From CAJBNH01 sp964447285 (GTDB lineage: Bacteria; Myxococcota_A; UBA9042): a DNA stretch of 64,000 bases. The position numbers and the translations under genes are program-made. Positions 26,779 through 36,900 of the stretch are shown here, piece by piece. Under the pieces are notes generated by a model that was not told where the DNA came from, searched no databases, and was given only the letters and a program-made list of their open reading frames with translations. The stretch covers positions 62,001 to 126,000 of the forward strand of contig CAYURO010000007.1 in assembly GCA_964447285.1 (NCBI GenBank), in the 5' to 3' direction. Positions within the stretch are counted from its first letter, which is position 1. Each line of letters opens with the position of its first letter.

Positions 26779-27783
26779 ATGATGCGACGATTTCTACCGA
26801 CCCGAGTGTTTGTGATGGCCCGCCGCTGGGTCGTGTTGGCGATGGTTGTCCTGTTTGTGGGAGCGGCCTTGCCTGCCGAAGCGCGGTCTGGCGGCAGCAT
26901 GGGCGGCGGCTTCCGCTCGCGCTCGTTCGGCGGCGGCAGCTCGTTCGGCGGCGGCGGCGGGTTCTCGCGGTCCTTCGGCAGCAGCTCGTCCAGCAGCTGG
27001 GGCTCGCGTTCCAGGTCCGTGGCCTTTCCCATCTTCATTCCGTTCGGTGGCGGCTGGGGCTCGCACAGCTCGTTCGGCGGTGGCGGGTCGGCTTGGGGCG
27101 GCTTGATGTTCTTCCTGATCATCGGCGGCATCATCGTGGCCGTCGTCGTGATCGGTCGCCTGCGTCAGGGCGCCCAAGCAGCAACCTTTGACCGAGCCCA
27201 GCGGGTGGACCTTTACCGGGTTCAGCTGGGCGTGCAGGCGATGGCGCGGCCGTTGCAGGACCAGCTTGAGGGCATGGCGGGGCGGCTGGACCTGAACAGC
27301 GACGCGGGGTTGGCTGCGATGCTGCGCATGGTCGGCCAAGAGCTGCGCAACAACGTCGAGTCGATCGAGTACGCGTCGGTCGACCAGCTGCCCGCCCTGC
27401 CCTTGGGCACTGCCGAGCAACGGTTTGGCGACTGGTCCACCGATGCTCGTGGCAAGTACGACCGCGAGGTGCTGCGACTGGACTCGGCTGGCGTGAAGCG
27501 GGGGCAGAAGGAAGTTGCCACGGTCAGTGCGCTGCACGACGAGGACGGTCAGTTCGCCGTGCACGAGTTCTTCGTCGTGTCGCTGATTCTGGCGCTGCGT
27601 CGGGTGCCGCTGCCCCTGCAGATCAATGACGCGCGGGACATGGAGGCGCTGCTTGACCATTTGGCGCAGGTGGGGGCGGACCGAATGGTCGCCGCCGAGG
27701 TCGTCTGGTCGCCCGCGTCGCAGTCGGATTCGATGAGCCGCGACGACATGCAGCTGCGCTACCCCGAGCTGCGTCCCGTCTGA
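26779..27783 (+). CDS. DUF1517 family membrane protein
   Basis: 334 residues. A signal peptide or first membrane helix (WVVLAMVVLFVGAALPAEA) precedes a Gly/Ser/Phe/Arg-rich low-complexity segment (about residues 37-105). A second hydrophobic helix (LMFFLIIGGIIVAVVVIG) and a soluble C-terminal domain with LRMVGQELRNN and VVSLILALRRVPLPL then follow, resembling the DUF1517 family known from cyanobacteria, chloroplasts and proteobacteria. Function of the family is not established; membrane association is evident. ATG 26779 has AGGAG about 5 bases upstream; a second ATG follows directly. Confidence 0.75.
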   Translation: MMRRFLPTRVFVMARRWVVLAMVVLFVGAALPAEARSGGSMGGGFRSRSFGGGSSFGGGGGFSRSFGSSSSSSWGSRSRSVAFPIFIPFGGGWGSHSSFGGGGSAWGGLMFFLIIGGIIVAVVVIGRLRQGAQAATFDRAQRVDLYRVQLGVQAMARPLQDQLEGMAGRLDLNSDAGLAAMLRMVGQELRNNVESIEYASVDQLPALPLGTAEQRFGDWSTDARGKYDREVLRLDSAGVKRGQKEVATVSALHDEDGQFAVHEFFVVSLILALRRVPLPLQINDARDMEALLDHLAQVGADRMVAAEVVWSPASQSDSMSRDDMQLRYPELRPV

Positions 27784-27798
27784 CCCAAGTCGCCAAGG

Positions 27799-28359
27799 CT
27801 ACGGCTCCAACTTCACCTTGCCGCCGCACTTCAACATGCGCTTGCCCATGTACGGGTTGGCCATGTCATCGCCTGTCTGCACCCACTTCTGATAGCCCCG
27901 CGCCATCGGGCATCGGTAGGTCACGAGACCAGTCTGGAACGACGGTTCAAGCGACACGGCTTGAATCAGCGTCTTGGACAGGTCGCCAAAGACGTCACGG
28001 GCGGATTCAATTTCCGGGGCGGCAGTCAGTTTCTCCGCCGTCGCGGCCAACTGCGTCAGGTGGTCCGCTGCAGGTCCCGAGAGCTGTCCAGCCGCGGCGC
28101 GCGCCTGGGTCGACAGGTCGGTCGTCGCCTTCTGGGCCGCGGCAAAGTCATCGGCTGCCAGTGCGATGCGAACCACGGCATAGGCGTCAATGGTCCTCTG
28201 AACGGCGGCCAAGCGCGGCGAGTCGGCCTCAGCCCGCGGCATGACGGCCTGCTCGGCCTTTGCAGGCGCTGCGGCGGCAACTTTGGCCTCCTGCTTGCCG
28301 CAAGCAGCGACGACCAACGGAAGGGCCAGACAGACGAGGAAGGAATTCGGACGCAGCAT
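27799..28359 (-). CDS. DUF3347-domain lipoprotein, probable copper-handling
   Basis: 186 residues. The lipobox VAAC has Cys20; GGAG precedes the ATG. The body is helical (about residues 45-150) and ends in the DUF3347 signature CPMARGYQKWVQ, NPYMGKRMLKCG. DUF3347 is typically found appended to, or next to, heavy-metal RND adaptor (CusB-like) and copper proteins; the two conserved Cys plus Met/His residues are plausible metal ligands. The gene starts 24 bases after the stop of the copA gene, which strongly supports a copper role. Periplasmic copper scavenger is the best guess. Confidence 0.82.
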   Translation of the reverse strand: MLRPNSFLVCLALPLVVAACGKQEAKVAAAAPAKAEQAVMPRAEADSPRLAAVQRTIDAYAVVRIALAADDFAAAQKATTDLSTQARAAAGQLSGPAADHLTQLAATAEKLTAAPEIESARDVFGDLSKTLIQAVSLEPSFQTGLVTYRCPMARGYQKWVQTGDDMANPYMGKRMLKCGGKVKLEP

Positions 28360-28383
28360 GGACGACTCCTGGGTCAAACGGGG

Positions 28384-31041
28384 TCAAGGGTTCTGACGCA
28401 TCGACTGGCCTCGCCATCCCCGAAGACGAAGCGCGTTGGTGACGACGCTGACCGACGACAGCGCCATGGCCGCGGCAGCAAACACGGGGGTCAGCATCAC
28501 CCCCCAAACGGGAAACAGCACGCCCGCGGCGATGGGGATGCAGACGACGTTGTAGCCGAAGGCCCACCCAAGGTTCTGGCGGATGATGCGCAAGGTGGCG
28601 CGCGACAGGTCCAGCGCGTCGGCGACCCCCTGCAAGTCCCCGCGAACCAAAGCGATGTCGGCGGCCGCCAGCGCCACGTCGGTGCCTGAACCCATCGCGA
28701 TTCCCACGTCGGCTGCAGCCAGTGCAGGGGCGTCGTTGATGCCGTCACCGACCATCGCCACGCGCTCGCCCTTGGCCTGCAAGTCGAGGATCAACTGGAC
28801 TTTGCCCTCCGGCGTTGCGCCGGCCACCGTGCGGTCGATGCCCACGGTGCGCGCAACGGCTTCGACGACGGGGACGCGGTCGCCGCTTAGCAAAACGACG
28901 TTGAGGCCCATCTGCTGCAATCTGGCCACCGCTGCCGCCGCGCCCGGCTTGACCGCGTCCTCCAGCGCCACCAATGCCACCGCCAACCCGTCGACCGACA
29001 GGACTGCTGAAGTGCGTGCGTGGGCTTCTGCGTCCCCCAGTGCGTGTGCAGCGGGCTCCAGGTCAACACCCAGCGCTGCCAGCCACTCGGGGCGTCCGGC
29101 TCGCACGGCGTGGCCCTCGACCGTGGCCTCGACGCCCATGCCCGGAATCGCGCGCGCGGCGTCGGCATCGACCCGGCGAACCCCCTGCGTCTGCTCCGCA
29201 TTCACGACCATCGCGTGGGCCAACGGGTGCTCAGAGCGGCGCTGCACGGCTGCCAGCCAAGTCAGCAAGTCCTCACGCGAATGAGGTGACGCGAAGGTCT
29301 GGACCGACACCACGCGCGGCTTGCCCTCGGTCACCGTGCCGGTCTTGTCCAGCACGACGGTCGTGACGCGGTGGCCGTGCTCCAGCGCCGCCCCAGAGCG
29401 CACCAGAATACCCCCCTGCGCGGCACGCCCAATGGCCACCATCACGGCAGTGGGCACTGCGAGCCCCATCGCGCACGGACAGGCGATGACAAGCACGGTG
29501 ATCGCCACCAGCACCCCGTACAGCACCGACGGCGGCGGCCCGAAGGCCCACCACGCCAGACCGGCGACCAGCGCGATGGCGACGACGGCGGGCACAAACA
29601 CCCCGGCCACTCGGTCTGCAAGGCGCTGGATGTCCGGCTTGGCGTTCTGCGCCTGTTCGACCAGACGGATGATGCGGGCCAGCGCCGAGTCCTCTCCCAC
29701 GGCCAGAGTGCGCAACGTGAGCGCCCCGTCCATGTTCTGCGTTGCGCCAAACACCCGGTCGCCCACGCGGCGCAGCACGGGGACCGACTCGCCGGTCAGC
29801 ATCGACTCGTCCAAGGTCGACTCGCCCTCCAGCACCAGACCGTCGACCGGCACGCCCTCTCCCGGACGCACCCTCACAATCTCGCCCGCCAGCACGTCCT
29901 CCAGAGGCACGTCCAACTCGACCCCAAGCAGGACGACCCGCGCCGTCTTGGGCTGCAAGCGAGCCAAGGCGCGAATGGCGTCGGTGGTGCGGCGTTTCGC
30001 CCTGTGTTCCAGCAGGTTGCCGAGCATCACCAGACCGATGACCCATGGCACCGCATCGAACCAGGTGTGCAACGGCAAGCCGCGGCTGGAGAAGAAGGAT
30101 GGGAAGGCGGTGACCCAGCTGCTGAACAGGAACGCGGCGCCGGTTCCCAGCGCGATCAGGACGTTCATGTCGGCGCCGCCGTGGCGAACCGCCTTCCAGC
30201 CGCGCACGAAGAAACGGCGCCCCGACCCGGCGATGACCGTCGCCGACAGTCCGAGCAGCAGCCATCGCAGCAGGTTCGGGTCCGCGCCATACAACGCCGG
30301 CCACACCGTCGCAAGCCAGTGGTCCACGGGGGCGAGCAGGCGTGTGAGGGCATCGGGAGGTCCGGACGTGGCCCCGTGGTGCGTCCCCATCAGCGGCATG
30401 GACGCGACCATCGTGACCACGCCCACGGCAAGCGTCCACGCGATCTTGGCAGGAAGATAGTGATCTTCTACATCACTCTTGAGGTCAGAAGCGATTTCAG
30501 CGACTGACTTTCTCTTGGCAATCGACGCTTCGTATCCCAGGGAGACGATCGTGGCGACAACCACCCCAGGGGAGGTTTCCAACGGGTCGTATCCCACCGT
30601 CGCACGGGCTTGCAGCAGGTCGACGCTGACCTTGCGCACGCCGGGAAGAGCGGCGAGCGCGCCTTCGATCGAGGCGACGCAGCTGGCGCAACTCATCCCG
30701 CCCACGTCCAACCAGAGGTCGGCGATGACAGCGCCCGGGGCGGCCTGGAGAGGGTTCACGGCGGATTCTGCACCCTGTTCGGCAGCAGCATCCGCCTTGC
30801 GTGGGCCCTCTTCGGCGTCGTCGCCGCCGGTATCTGCCGAGGCCTCGTAGCCTGCGCCTTCGACCGCAGCGACCAGCTGGCCCACAGCGAGGCCGGACTC
30901 GTGCGTGATGGTGGCTGAGCTGCTGGTGCGGTCCGCCACTGCGTCCTGCACGCCGGGAATGGCGCGAAGCGTCTTCACGACGCGGCCCTCACAGTGGCCG
31001 CAGGTCATGCCGTGGACGGCGATCTTGGTCTGGACGGTCAT
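28384..31041 (-). CDS. copA: Copper-translocating P1B-type ATPase CopA
   Basis: 885 residues from ATG 31041 (GGAGG upstream). Two N-terminal heavy-metal-binding domains carry GMTCGHC (Cys14, Cys17) and GGMSCASC. Eight membrane spans follow. The ion-path motif is CPCAM, as in Cu(I) pumps, and the phosphorylation site is DKTGTVTEG. The P/N domain shows HPLAHA, and the hinge is VGDGINDAPAL. The catalytic Asp and all P-type landmarks are intact. It exports Cu+ from the cytoplasm. It is followed in the same unit by the DUF3347 lipoprotein. No CueR/CopY-type operator was recognised in the 143-base upstream region. Confidence 0.97.
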   Translation of the reverse strand: MTVQTKIAVHGMTCGHCEGRVVKTLRAIPGVQDAVADRTSSSATITHESGLAVGQLVAAVEGAGYEASADTGGDDAEEGPRKADAAAEQGAESAVNPLQAAPGAVIADLWLDVGGMSCASCVASIEGALAALPGVRKVSVDLLQARATVGYDPLETSPGVVVATIVSLGYEASIAKRKSVAEIASDLKSDVEDHYLPAKIAWTLAVGVVTMVASMPLMGTHHGATSGPPDALTRLLAPVDHWLATVWPALYGADPNLLRWLLLGLSATVIAGSGRRFFVRGWKAVRHGGADMNVLIALGTGAAFLFSSWVTAFPSFFSSRGLPLHTWFDAVPWVIGLVMLGNLLEHRAKRRTTDAIRALARLQPKTARVVLLGVELDVPLEDVLAGEIVRVRPGEGVPVDGLVLEGESTLDESMLTGESVPVLRRVGDRVFGATQNMDGALTLRTLAVGEDSALARIIRLVEQAQNAKPDIQRLADRVAGVFVPAVVAIALVAGLAWWAFGPPPSVLYGVLVAITVLVIACPCAMGLAVPTAVMVAIGRAAQGGILVRSGAALEHGHRVTTVVLDKTGTVTEGKPRVVSVQTFASPHSREDLLTWLAAVQRRSEHPLAHAMVVNAEQTQGVRRVDADAARAIPGMGVEATVEGHAVRAGRPEWLAALGVDLEPAAHALGDAEAHARTSAVLSVDGLAVALVALEDAVKPGAAAAVARLQQMGLNVVLLSGDRVPVVEAVARTVGIDRTVAGATPEGKVQLILDLQAKGERVAMVGDGINDAPALAAADVGIAMGSGTDVALAAADIALVRGDLQGVADALDLSRATLRIIRQNLGWAFGYNVVCIPIAAGVLFPVWGVMLTPVFAAAAMALSSVSVVTNALRLRGWRGQSMRQNP

Positions 31042-31184
31042 CCATGTCCTCCGAAAGTCTTCAGAAACGCACGCCGGACCGGCGGCACAAGCCGCAACCC
31101 GGACCATGTGAGAGCGCTGCAACGCCCAAACGGTTCACTGCACACGCGGATTCCCGGGTGGTGGAATGATCCCCTTCACGGCTA

Positions 31185-33743
31185 CTAGCCGCAGACGCCC
31201 GAGGTGCAGAACTTGCCGCCGCCACAGGGGCTCTTGTCCGCGACAGGTGTGAACGTGCAGCCGGTCGATTTGTCACAAGCATCCGACGTGCAAGGGTTGT
31301 TGTCCGTGCAGGTCGCCTGCGTTCCGGTGCACTTGCCCATCACGCACATGTCCCCGGCGGTGCACGCGTTGCTGTCGTCGCACACCAAAGCGGGGGCAGG
31401 CCGTTGGCACACGGCGCATGGGGCTCCCTGATTCATGCAGATGTCGTTCCACAGGCCGTTGCCCATCATCTGGACCACGTCTTCGGGAGCGCCGCAGCAC
31501 GCATCGCAGCCGTTGGGTTCGCCGTTGGCCCATGACCAGTACGAGAACGGTCCGCCGTCGGTCCACTGGAACTGCAGTTCCTTGTCGATGTCGTTCAGCC
31601 CGATCCACAAGGCCGCGCCGTTGTAGCAGCCCTGATTGCCCAGTTGGCGGATCGCCGTGTTCTCCTGGTCGCTGGCGATGCGCGCCAAGTGGCCGCCCCA
31701 GGTGACGCAAGACTGCTCGGCCTGCTGCCATGTGGCCCAGCCGTAAAAGGCTCGCGTGCACCGGCCACCGATCACAGTTCCGTCGCAAGCCGGGACCAGA
31801 GAACCGGACTTCGGCGTCGACGAGCAGTTGCCGGTCTTGGTGTCACAGACGTCGGTCGTACAGTCCTGACCGTCGGTGCACGGGATCAGGAAGTTGGCCA
31901 CGCACTGCGACAGCACGCACTTGTCGCCCAAGGTGCAGGCGTTGCCGTCGGTGCACGGTCCCTCGTTCGGCAGCCACTTGCAGTCGCCCGTTGTGGGGTC
32001 GCACTGGTCGAGGGTGCAGACCTCGTTGTCGTCACAGGACTTTCCCTGCCCGCCCGCGCACAGCCCGGCGGCGCAAGCCTCGCTGGCAGTGCACGGGTTG
32101 CCGTCGTCGCAGCTGCCCACGGCGTCGCTGTGCGCGCAGCCGGTCTTGGGTGCACAGAAGTCGGTCGTGCAGCTGTTGCCGTCGTCGCAGTCGCTGGCGG
32201 GGACGACGGGCTTTCCGGGGGCGCACAGTCCGTTGCTGCAGGCGTCACCTGTCGTGCAAGCGTCGCCGTCGTCACATTCGCCGCTCGCGGGCAGCCACAG
32301 ACATCCGGTGTCGAGCTTGCAGCTGTCGTCCGTGCACAGCTTGTTGTCGTTGCAGTCGGTCGCCGTGCCGGGGACGCAAGCCTTGTCCTGACAGGTCGAG
32401 GCCTTCTGGCACTTGTTCGCTGGCGCACACATCAGACCTGCGACGGCGGCGATGTGCTTGCAGCCGTCCTTGCCCGCGCAAGTGTCTACGGTGCAAGGGT
32501 TTTGATCGTCGCAACCCGACTGTAGTCCGGGTTTGCAAGTGCCGCCCGCGCACACGCCCAGCACGCACTTCGGGTCGTCGGCACACGGCGAGACGTTGTT
32601 GGTGAAGGTGCAGCCGGTGGATGCCGCGCAGCCGTCGTCGGTGCAGGGGTTGCCATCCGAGCAGACTTTCGCCTTTCCCGGTGCACACTTGCCCGCTTCG
32701 CACGGATCGTCCACCGTGCAAGCGCTGCCATCATCGCAGGCGTTGGCTTGCGGAGTCGTCGCGCACTCACCGCTTGCCGGGTCACACGCGTCGACGGTGC
32801 AAGGGTTGCCGTCGTTGCAGACCTTGGCAAGTCCGGGTGAACACTGGCCGTTTTGGCACGCGTCGCCTTCCGTGCACGCCTGACCGTCGTCGCAGAAGCC
32901 CGCCGTAGGTGCGTGGGTACACGCGGCAAGCTTGCTGTCGCACAGGTCGGCTGTGCAGGGATTCGAGTCGTCGCACGAGAGCGGCGACCCGCCTTGGCAG
33001 ACGCCCTCCTGACATGTCGCTCCGACGACACAGGGGTCGCCACTTGGACACGGTCCCTGCACCGGCTTGTGCAGGCAGCCTTGCGTCGCGTGGCACAGGT
33101 CCTGGGTGCACGGGTTGCTGTCCGAACAGTCGGCGTAGTTGCCCGTCTGACACTCGCCGTTGAGGCAAAACTCATCGATCGTGCAGGCGCTGCCGTCATC
33201 GCACGGGCCGAGTCGCGGCGGGTGGACGCAAATACCCTTTTCGCAAGTGTCTTCCGTGCACGGGTTCGAGTCGGTGCATAGCAGGACGGTGCCCTTGCAG
33301 GCGCCATCGACGCACTTGTCGTCCTGGGTACACGGGTTGCCGTCGTAGCAGGTGGTGGCGGTGAGGTCGGCCGCGATGACGCACTTGCCCTGCTGGCAGG
33401 CGGCCTTCTGGCAAGGCGGAACCCAATCGAATTGGCAGTCTTCCGCCTTTTGGCAAGCAAATCCGTCAACTGAGTCGGTAGGGACGTCTTGGGGCAGGAC
33501 ATCCTCGACCGCGGCGTCAGGGACCTGAACATCGGCAACGTCGTCGACGTCGGTGGCATCCGGCGGCAGGGTGGTGTCGGCGTCACCTGCGTCTGTCGAA
33601 CTGTCCCCAACGACGGCGACATCGACCGCATCCGTCGGCGAGTCGATCAGTTGCGGCTGGGGCTCGTCCACGGTGCCACTGCAACCGCTCAGGGTGACCA
33701 GCGCTGCAAGCGTCCGGCCCAAAGTCCTGCGTACGCTTCGCAT
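31185..33743 (-). CDS. Cys-rich lipoprotein with embedded C-type lectin-like domain
   Basis: 852 residues. The signal peptide ends in TLSGC (Cys21), followed by an acidic Asp/Val/Thr stalk (about 65 residues). About a dozen CDDGNPCT-type disulfide repeats follow. Around residues 665-790 there is a C-type-lectin-like domain with WIGLND, an EPN tripeptide and WND, followed by one or two more Cys repeats. In animal lectins EPN and WND coordinate Ca2+ and mannose-type sugars, so sugar binding is plausible here but not shown. It is a sister of the 3706 protein, with the lectin replacing that protein's C-terminal domain. ATG 33743 has a weak ribosome site (GGTGAT); the upstream frame would bury the signal. 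Confidence 0.83.
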   Translation of the reverse strand: MRSVRRTLGRTLAALVTLSGCSGTVDEPQPQLIDSPTDAVDVAVVGDSSTDAGDADTTLPPDATDVDDVADVQVPDAAVEDVLPQDVPTDSVDGFACQKAEDCQFDWVPPCQKAACQQGKCVIAADLTATTCYDGNPCTQDDKCVDGACKGTVLLCTDSNPCTEDTCEKGICVHPPRLGPCDDGSACTIDEFCLNGECQTGNYADCSDSNPCTQDLCHATQGCLHKPVQGPCPSGDPCVVGATCQEGVCQGGSPLSCDDSNPCTADLCDSKLAACTHAPTAGFCDDGQACTEGDACQNGQCSPGLAKVCNDGNPCTVDACDPASGECATTPQANACDDGSACTVDDPCEAGKCAPGKAKVCSDGNPCTDDGCAASTGCTFTNNVSPCADDPKCVLGVCAGGTCKPGLQSGCDDQNPCTVDTCAGKDGCKHIAAVAGLMCAPANKCQKASTCQDKACVPGTATDCNDNKLCTDDSCKLDTGCLWLPASGECDDGDACTTGDACSNGLCAPGKPVVPASDCDDGNSCTTDFCAPKTGCAHSDAVGSCDDGNPCTASEACAAGLCAGGQGKSCDDNEVCTLDQCDPTTGDCKWLPNEGPCTDGNACTLGDKCVLSQCVANFLIPCTDGQDCTTDVCDTKTGNCSSTPKSGSLVPACDGTVIGGRCTRAFYGWATWQQAEQSCVTWGGHLARIASDQENTAIRQLGNQGCYNGAALWIGLNDIDKELQFQWTDGGPFSYWSWANGEPNGCDACCGAPEDVVQMMGNGLWNDICMNQGAPCAVCQRPAPALVCDDSNACTAGDMCVMGKCTGTQATCTDNNPCTSDACDKSTGCTFTPVADKSPCGGGKFCTSGVCG

Positions 33744-33906
33744 GACATCACCCGTGAATGCGCCCGGAATCGAGCACGGTTGCAGGATCGGCAGCCTGCG
33801 CAGGCACGTCAAGGCCGCCGTGGTCCGCCGGGACGGACACACCCCGTCGAGACGCGGCGAGGACGCGGCCAGAACGGAGGCGGGATCCACATGCGAAAAC
33901 GAGCAG

Positions 33907-36900
33907 TTAGGACAGTTCGTCCAACTCGATGCTCGGCACGACGCCTACCGGAGCCTTGTGGCGCAAGCTGGGGCCGATGCCTTGACCGAAAATTGCCTCA
34001 AGGTCGGCACGCGTCAGGTGCTTGATGCCGTCGGCCTCGCTCTCGATCGCCTGTTGCGCCAAGGCCTTCTTGCGGTTCTGCAGCACCAGGATGTGCTCCT
34101 CGACGCTGTCCTCGACGGCCATGCGAATCACCAGCACCGGCTTGGTCTGGCCGATGCGGTGCACGCGGTCCGACGCCTGCTGCTCGACCGCCGGATTCCA
34201 CCATGGGTCGTAGTGCACGACCACGTCGGCGGCCGTCAAGTTCAGGCCCACGCCACCTGCCTTCAGGCTGACCAGGAAGACGGGCGGCCCATCGTCGGCC
34301 TGCGCATAGGCGATGACGGCGCTGCGGTCGCGGGTCGAACCGTCCAGATACGCGGTCTCGACCCCCATGTCGTTCAGGGACTTGCGCAGCAGCTTCAGCA
34401 TCGTCGTCCACTGCGAGAACACCAGCACGCGGCGGCCTTCCGCCAGCAGTTCCTCGATGGTCTGCAGGAACAGGTCGGTCTTGGCGGACTCGACTACGGC
34501 CCGCGCGTCGTCGAACGGCAGTAGGTCCGGGTGGCAGCACGTCTGACGCAAGCGCAGCAGGGCCTCCAGAACCGTCAACGCGTTGCGCTCGATGCCGGAC
34601 TCATCGACCAGCCGCATCACTTGGGCGCGATAGGTGTTGCGAACCTTTTCGTACAGTTGGCGCTGCGCGGGCGACATCACGCACCGCAGGGTCACCTCGG
34701 TGACGGGCGGCAGCTCCGTCAGCACGTCGGACTTCAGCCGCCGCAACAGGAACGGACGCAACCGCTGGCGCAGCTGGTCCAGCAGCTCGGGCTGCAGCTC
34801 GCCGGCCTTCTCGACGCCATAGCGGCGCAGGAAGCGGGCGCGGGTGCCAAAGAAGCCGGGCATCAGGAACGTGTACTGGCTCCACAGCTCCATCAGGTTG
34901 TTTTCCAGCGGCGTGCCGGTCAGCGTGAGGCGGTGGCGGGCCCGAAGTCCGCGCGCCGCTTGGGCGGTCTGGCTGCTGGCGTTCTTGATGGCCTGCGCTT
35001 CGTCCAGGATGGCGTAGTGGAAGTGGTAGGGGGCCAGCAGCTCCTGGTCCAGCCGCAACAGCGCGTACGAGGTGATGATCAGGTCGCAATCGGCTAGCTT
35101 GCGGATCTTCTCCAGGCGCTCTTCCCGACTGGAACCCCGCAGCACGATCACGCGCAGGCCCGGCGTGAACTTCGCCGCCTCATCTGCCCAGTTCTGCACC
35201 ACCGAAGTGGGCGCCACCACCAGCGTAGGGGTCGTCGCCCTGCCCGCCTCGACCTCCATCTGCAGCAGCGCAAGCGTTTGGATGGTCTTGCCCAAGCCCA
35301 TGTCGTCGGCCAGGCAGCCGTGCAGCCCCAGATCGCGCAGGGCCGACAGCCACTCGTAGCCGCGCTGTTGGTAGGGGCGCAGCTCGCCCTGAAAACCCTC
35401 AGGAAGTGCTTGGGGTTCGATACCCTCAAAGGCGTGCAGGCGGTCGACGAATGCGTGCCAACCTTGGTCGCCCGCGCCATGCTCGTCGGCCAGATCCAGC
35501 AGCACCGGTGCCAGACTCGAGTCCACCAGCAGCTCGCCGGTCTCAGGGTCGACGGTGGCCAGGTCCTCGATGTCGATCAGAGCGGCCGCGTGACGCCGCA
35601 GCCAAGCGATCGGCAGTCGCGCCATCTCGCCATCGGCCAGGCGGACATAGCGGGCTCCCGTGCGCCACGCCTGAATCACGTCGCGCAGGGACAGCGAGTG
35701 GTCGCCAGCTCGCAGCTCGACCTTGACGCCGAACCAGTCGATGCCACTGCGGATCTTGACCTGCGGTACGACGGTGTGGCGGCTGGGACGCAGCTTCGTC
35801 AGGATCTCCTGACCGTAGATTTCCGCCCCGTCGCGTTCAAAGGCCGGCAGGTGGTCGACCAGGAAGTCCAGCGCCTCGTCGGCCGGCAGGCTGGCGGGCA
35901 AAACAGCACCCACCGCCCGCGACACCCGGGTGGCCCAGCGCTGCTCGAACGCATGGTCGCGTTGCCAAAGCGTAGGCGTGACGCCGTGATGGCCACGGGC
36001 AAACACTTTGGGGCCTGACCCGGCGGGGAACTCGAGGATCTCGCGCGGCGCGTGGCCCTCCCGTGCCGGCTCGCGCCGCTGGGCGGTGCCTTCGCCGTCG
36101 TCGGCGCGATACGCAAAAGTCAGTGACACCGTCAGCTGCTCGTCAACCTCGTCCAGCTTGACGATCGGCAGCGCGACCGCGATGCGTGCCTGAGGCAAGG
36201 CCGTCGTGCGCTCGTTCAGCGTCACGTCACTGCGCAGCTGGGGCAGCATCTCGCGGCAGAACTCCGGAATGTCGCTGGCGCTGATCTGCACCGACCCGTT
36301 TCGCAACAGGTTCAGCACGACCGGCACCGAACAGTCCGGCCGCACCATGCACTTCTCGCCGCGCAGATACAGCCACGGCACCGGCCCCGGCAGCAGCACG
36401 TACTCGTCACTGCCCCGCCCAGGCACGTGGCTTTGCACTTGCGCGCGCAGCTCGATGCCGCCGCCCGGGGTGTCCTGAATCAGCACCGTGACGGGACGTT
36501 GGGCGCCGTCGACCGACGAGTCCTCTCCATCGACCCGCAGAATGAACGGCTCGGCGTCCACGAACAGGCGCAGAAACACGTCGATGAAGCCCGGCTGGAT
36601 GGTGCGCACCCGCAGGTCATGGCGGTTGACCAGACACAGCACCGGGACCAGATCGTCGCGGTTGTTCGGCACGCTGTCGCCGGTGCGGTAGCCGAAGTGA
36701 CCGACGGCGGTGGGTGTCCAGCCACACACGGTGCCGGCGGTGCGCTTGCCACGGTCGCTGAGCGAGCGTCGACGCCGCAACACGCTGACCGTTGTCTCGG
36801 GGCCAGAGTGAAGTGTCAGGTCATAACATATCCACGAAGCCTTCTGAATTGCAGTCGATTCAACAGTGACCCGCTGCGAAGTGCCCAGCACGGACCGCCA

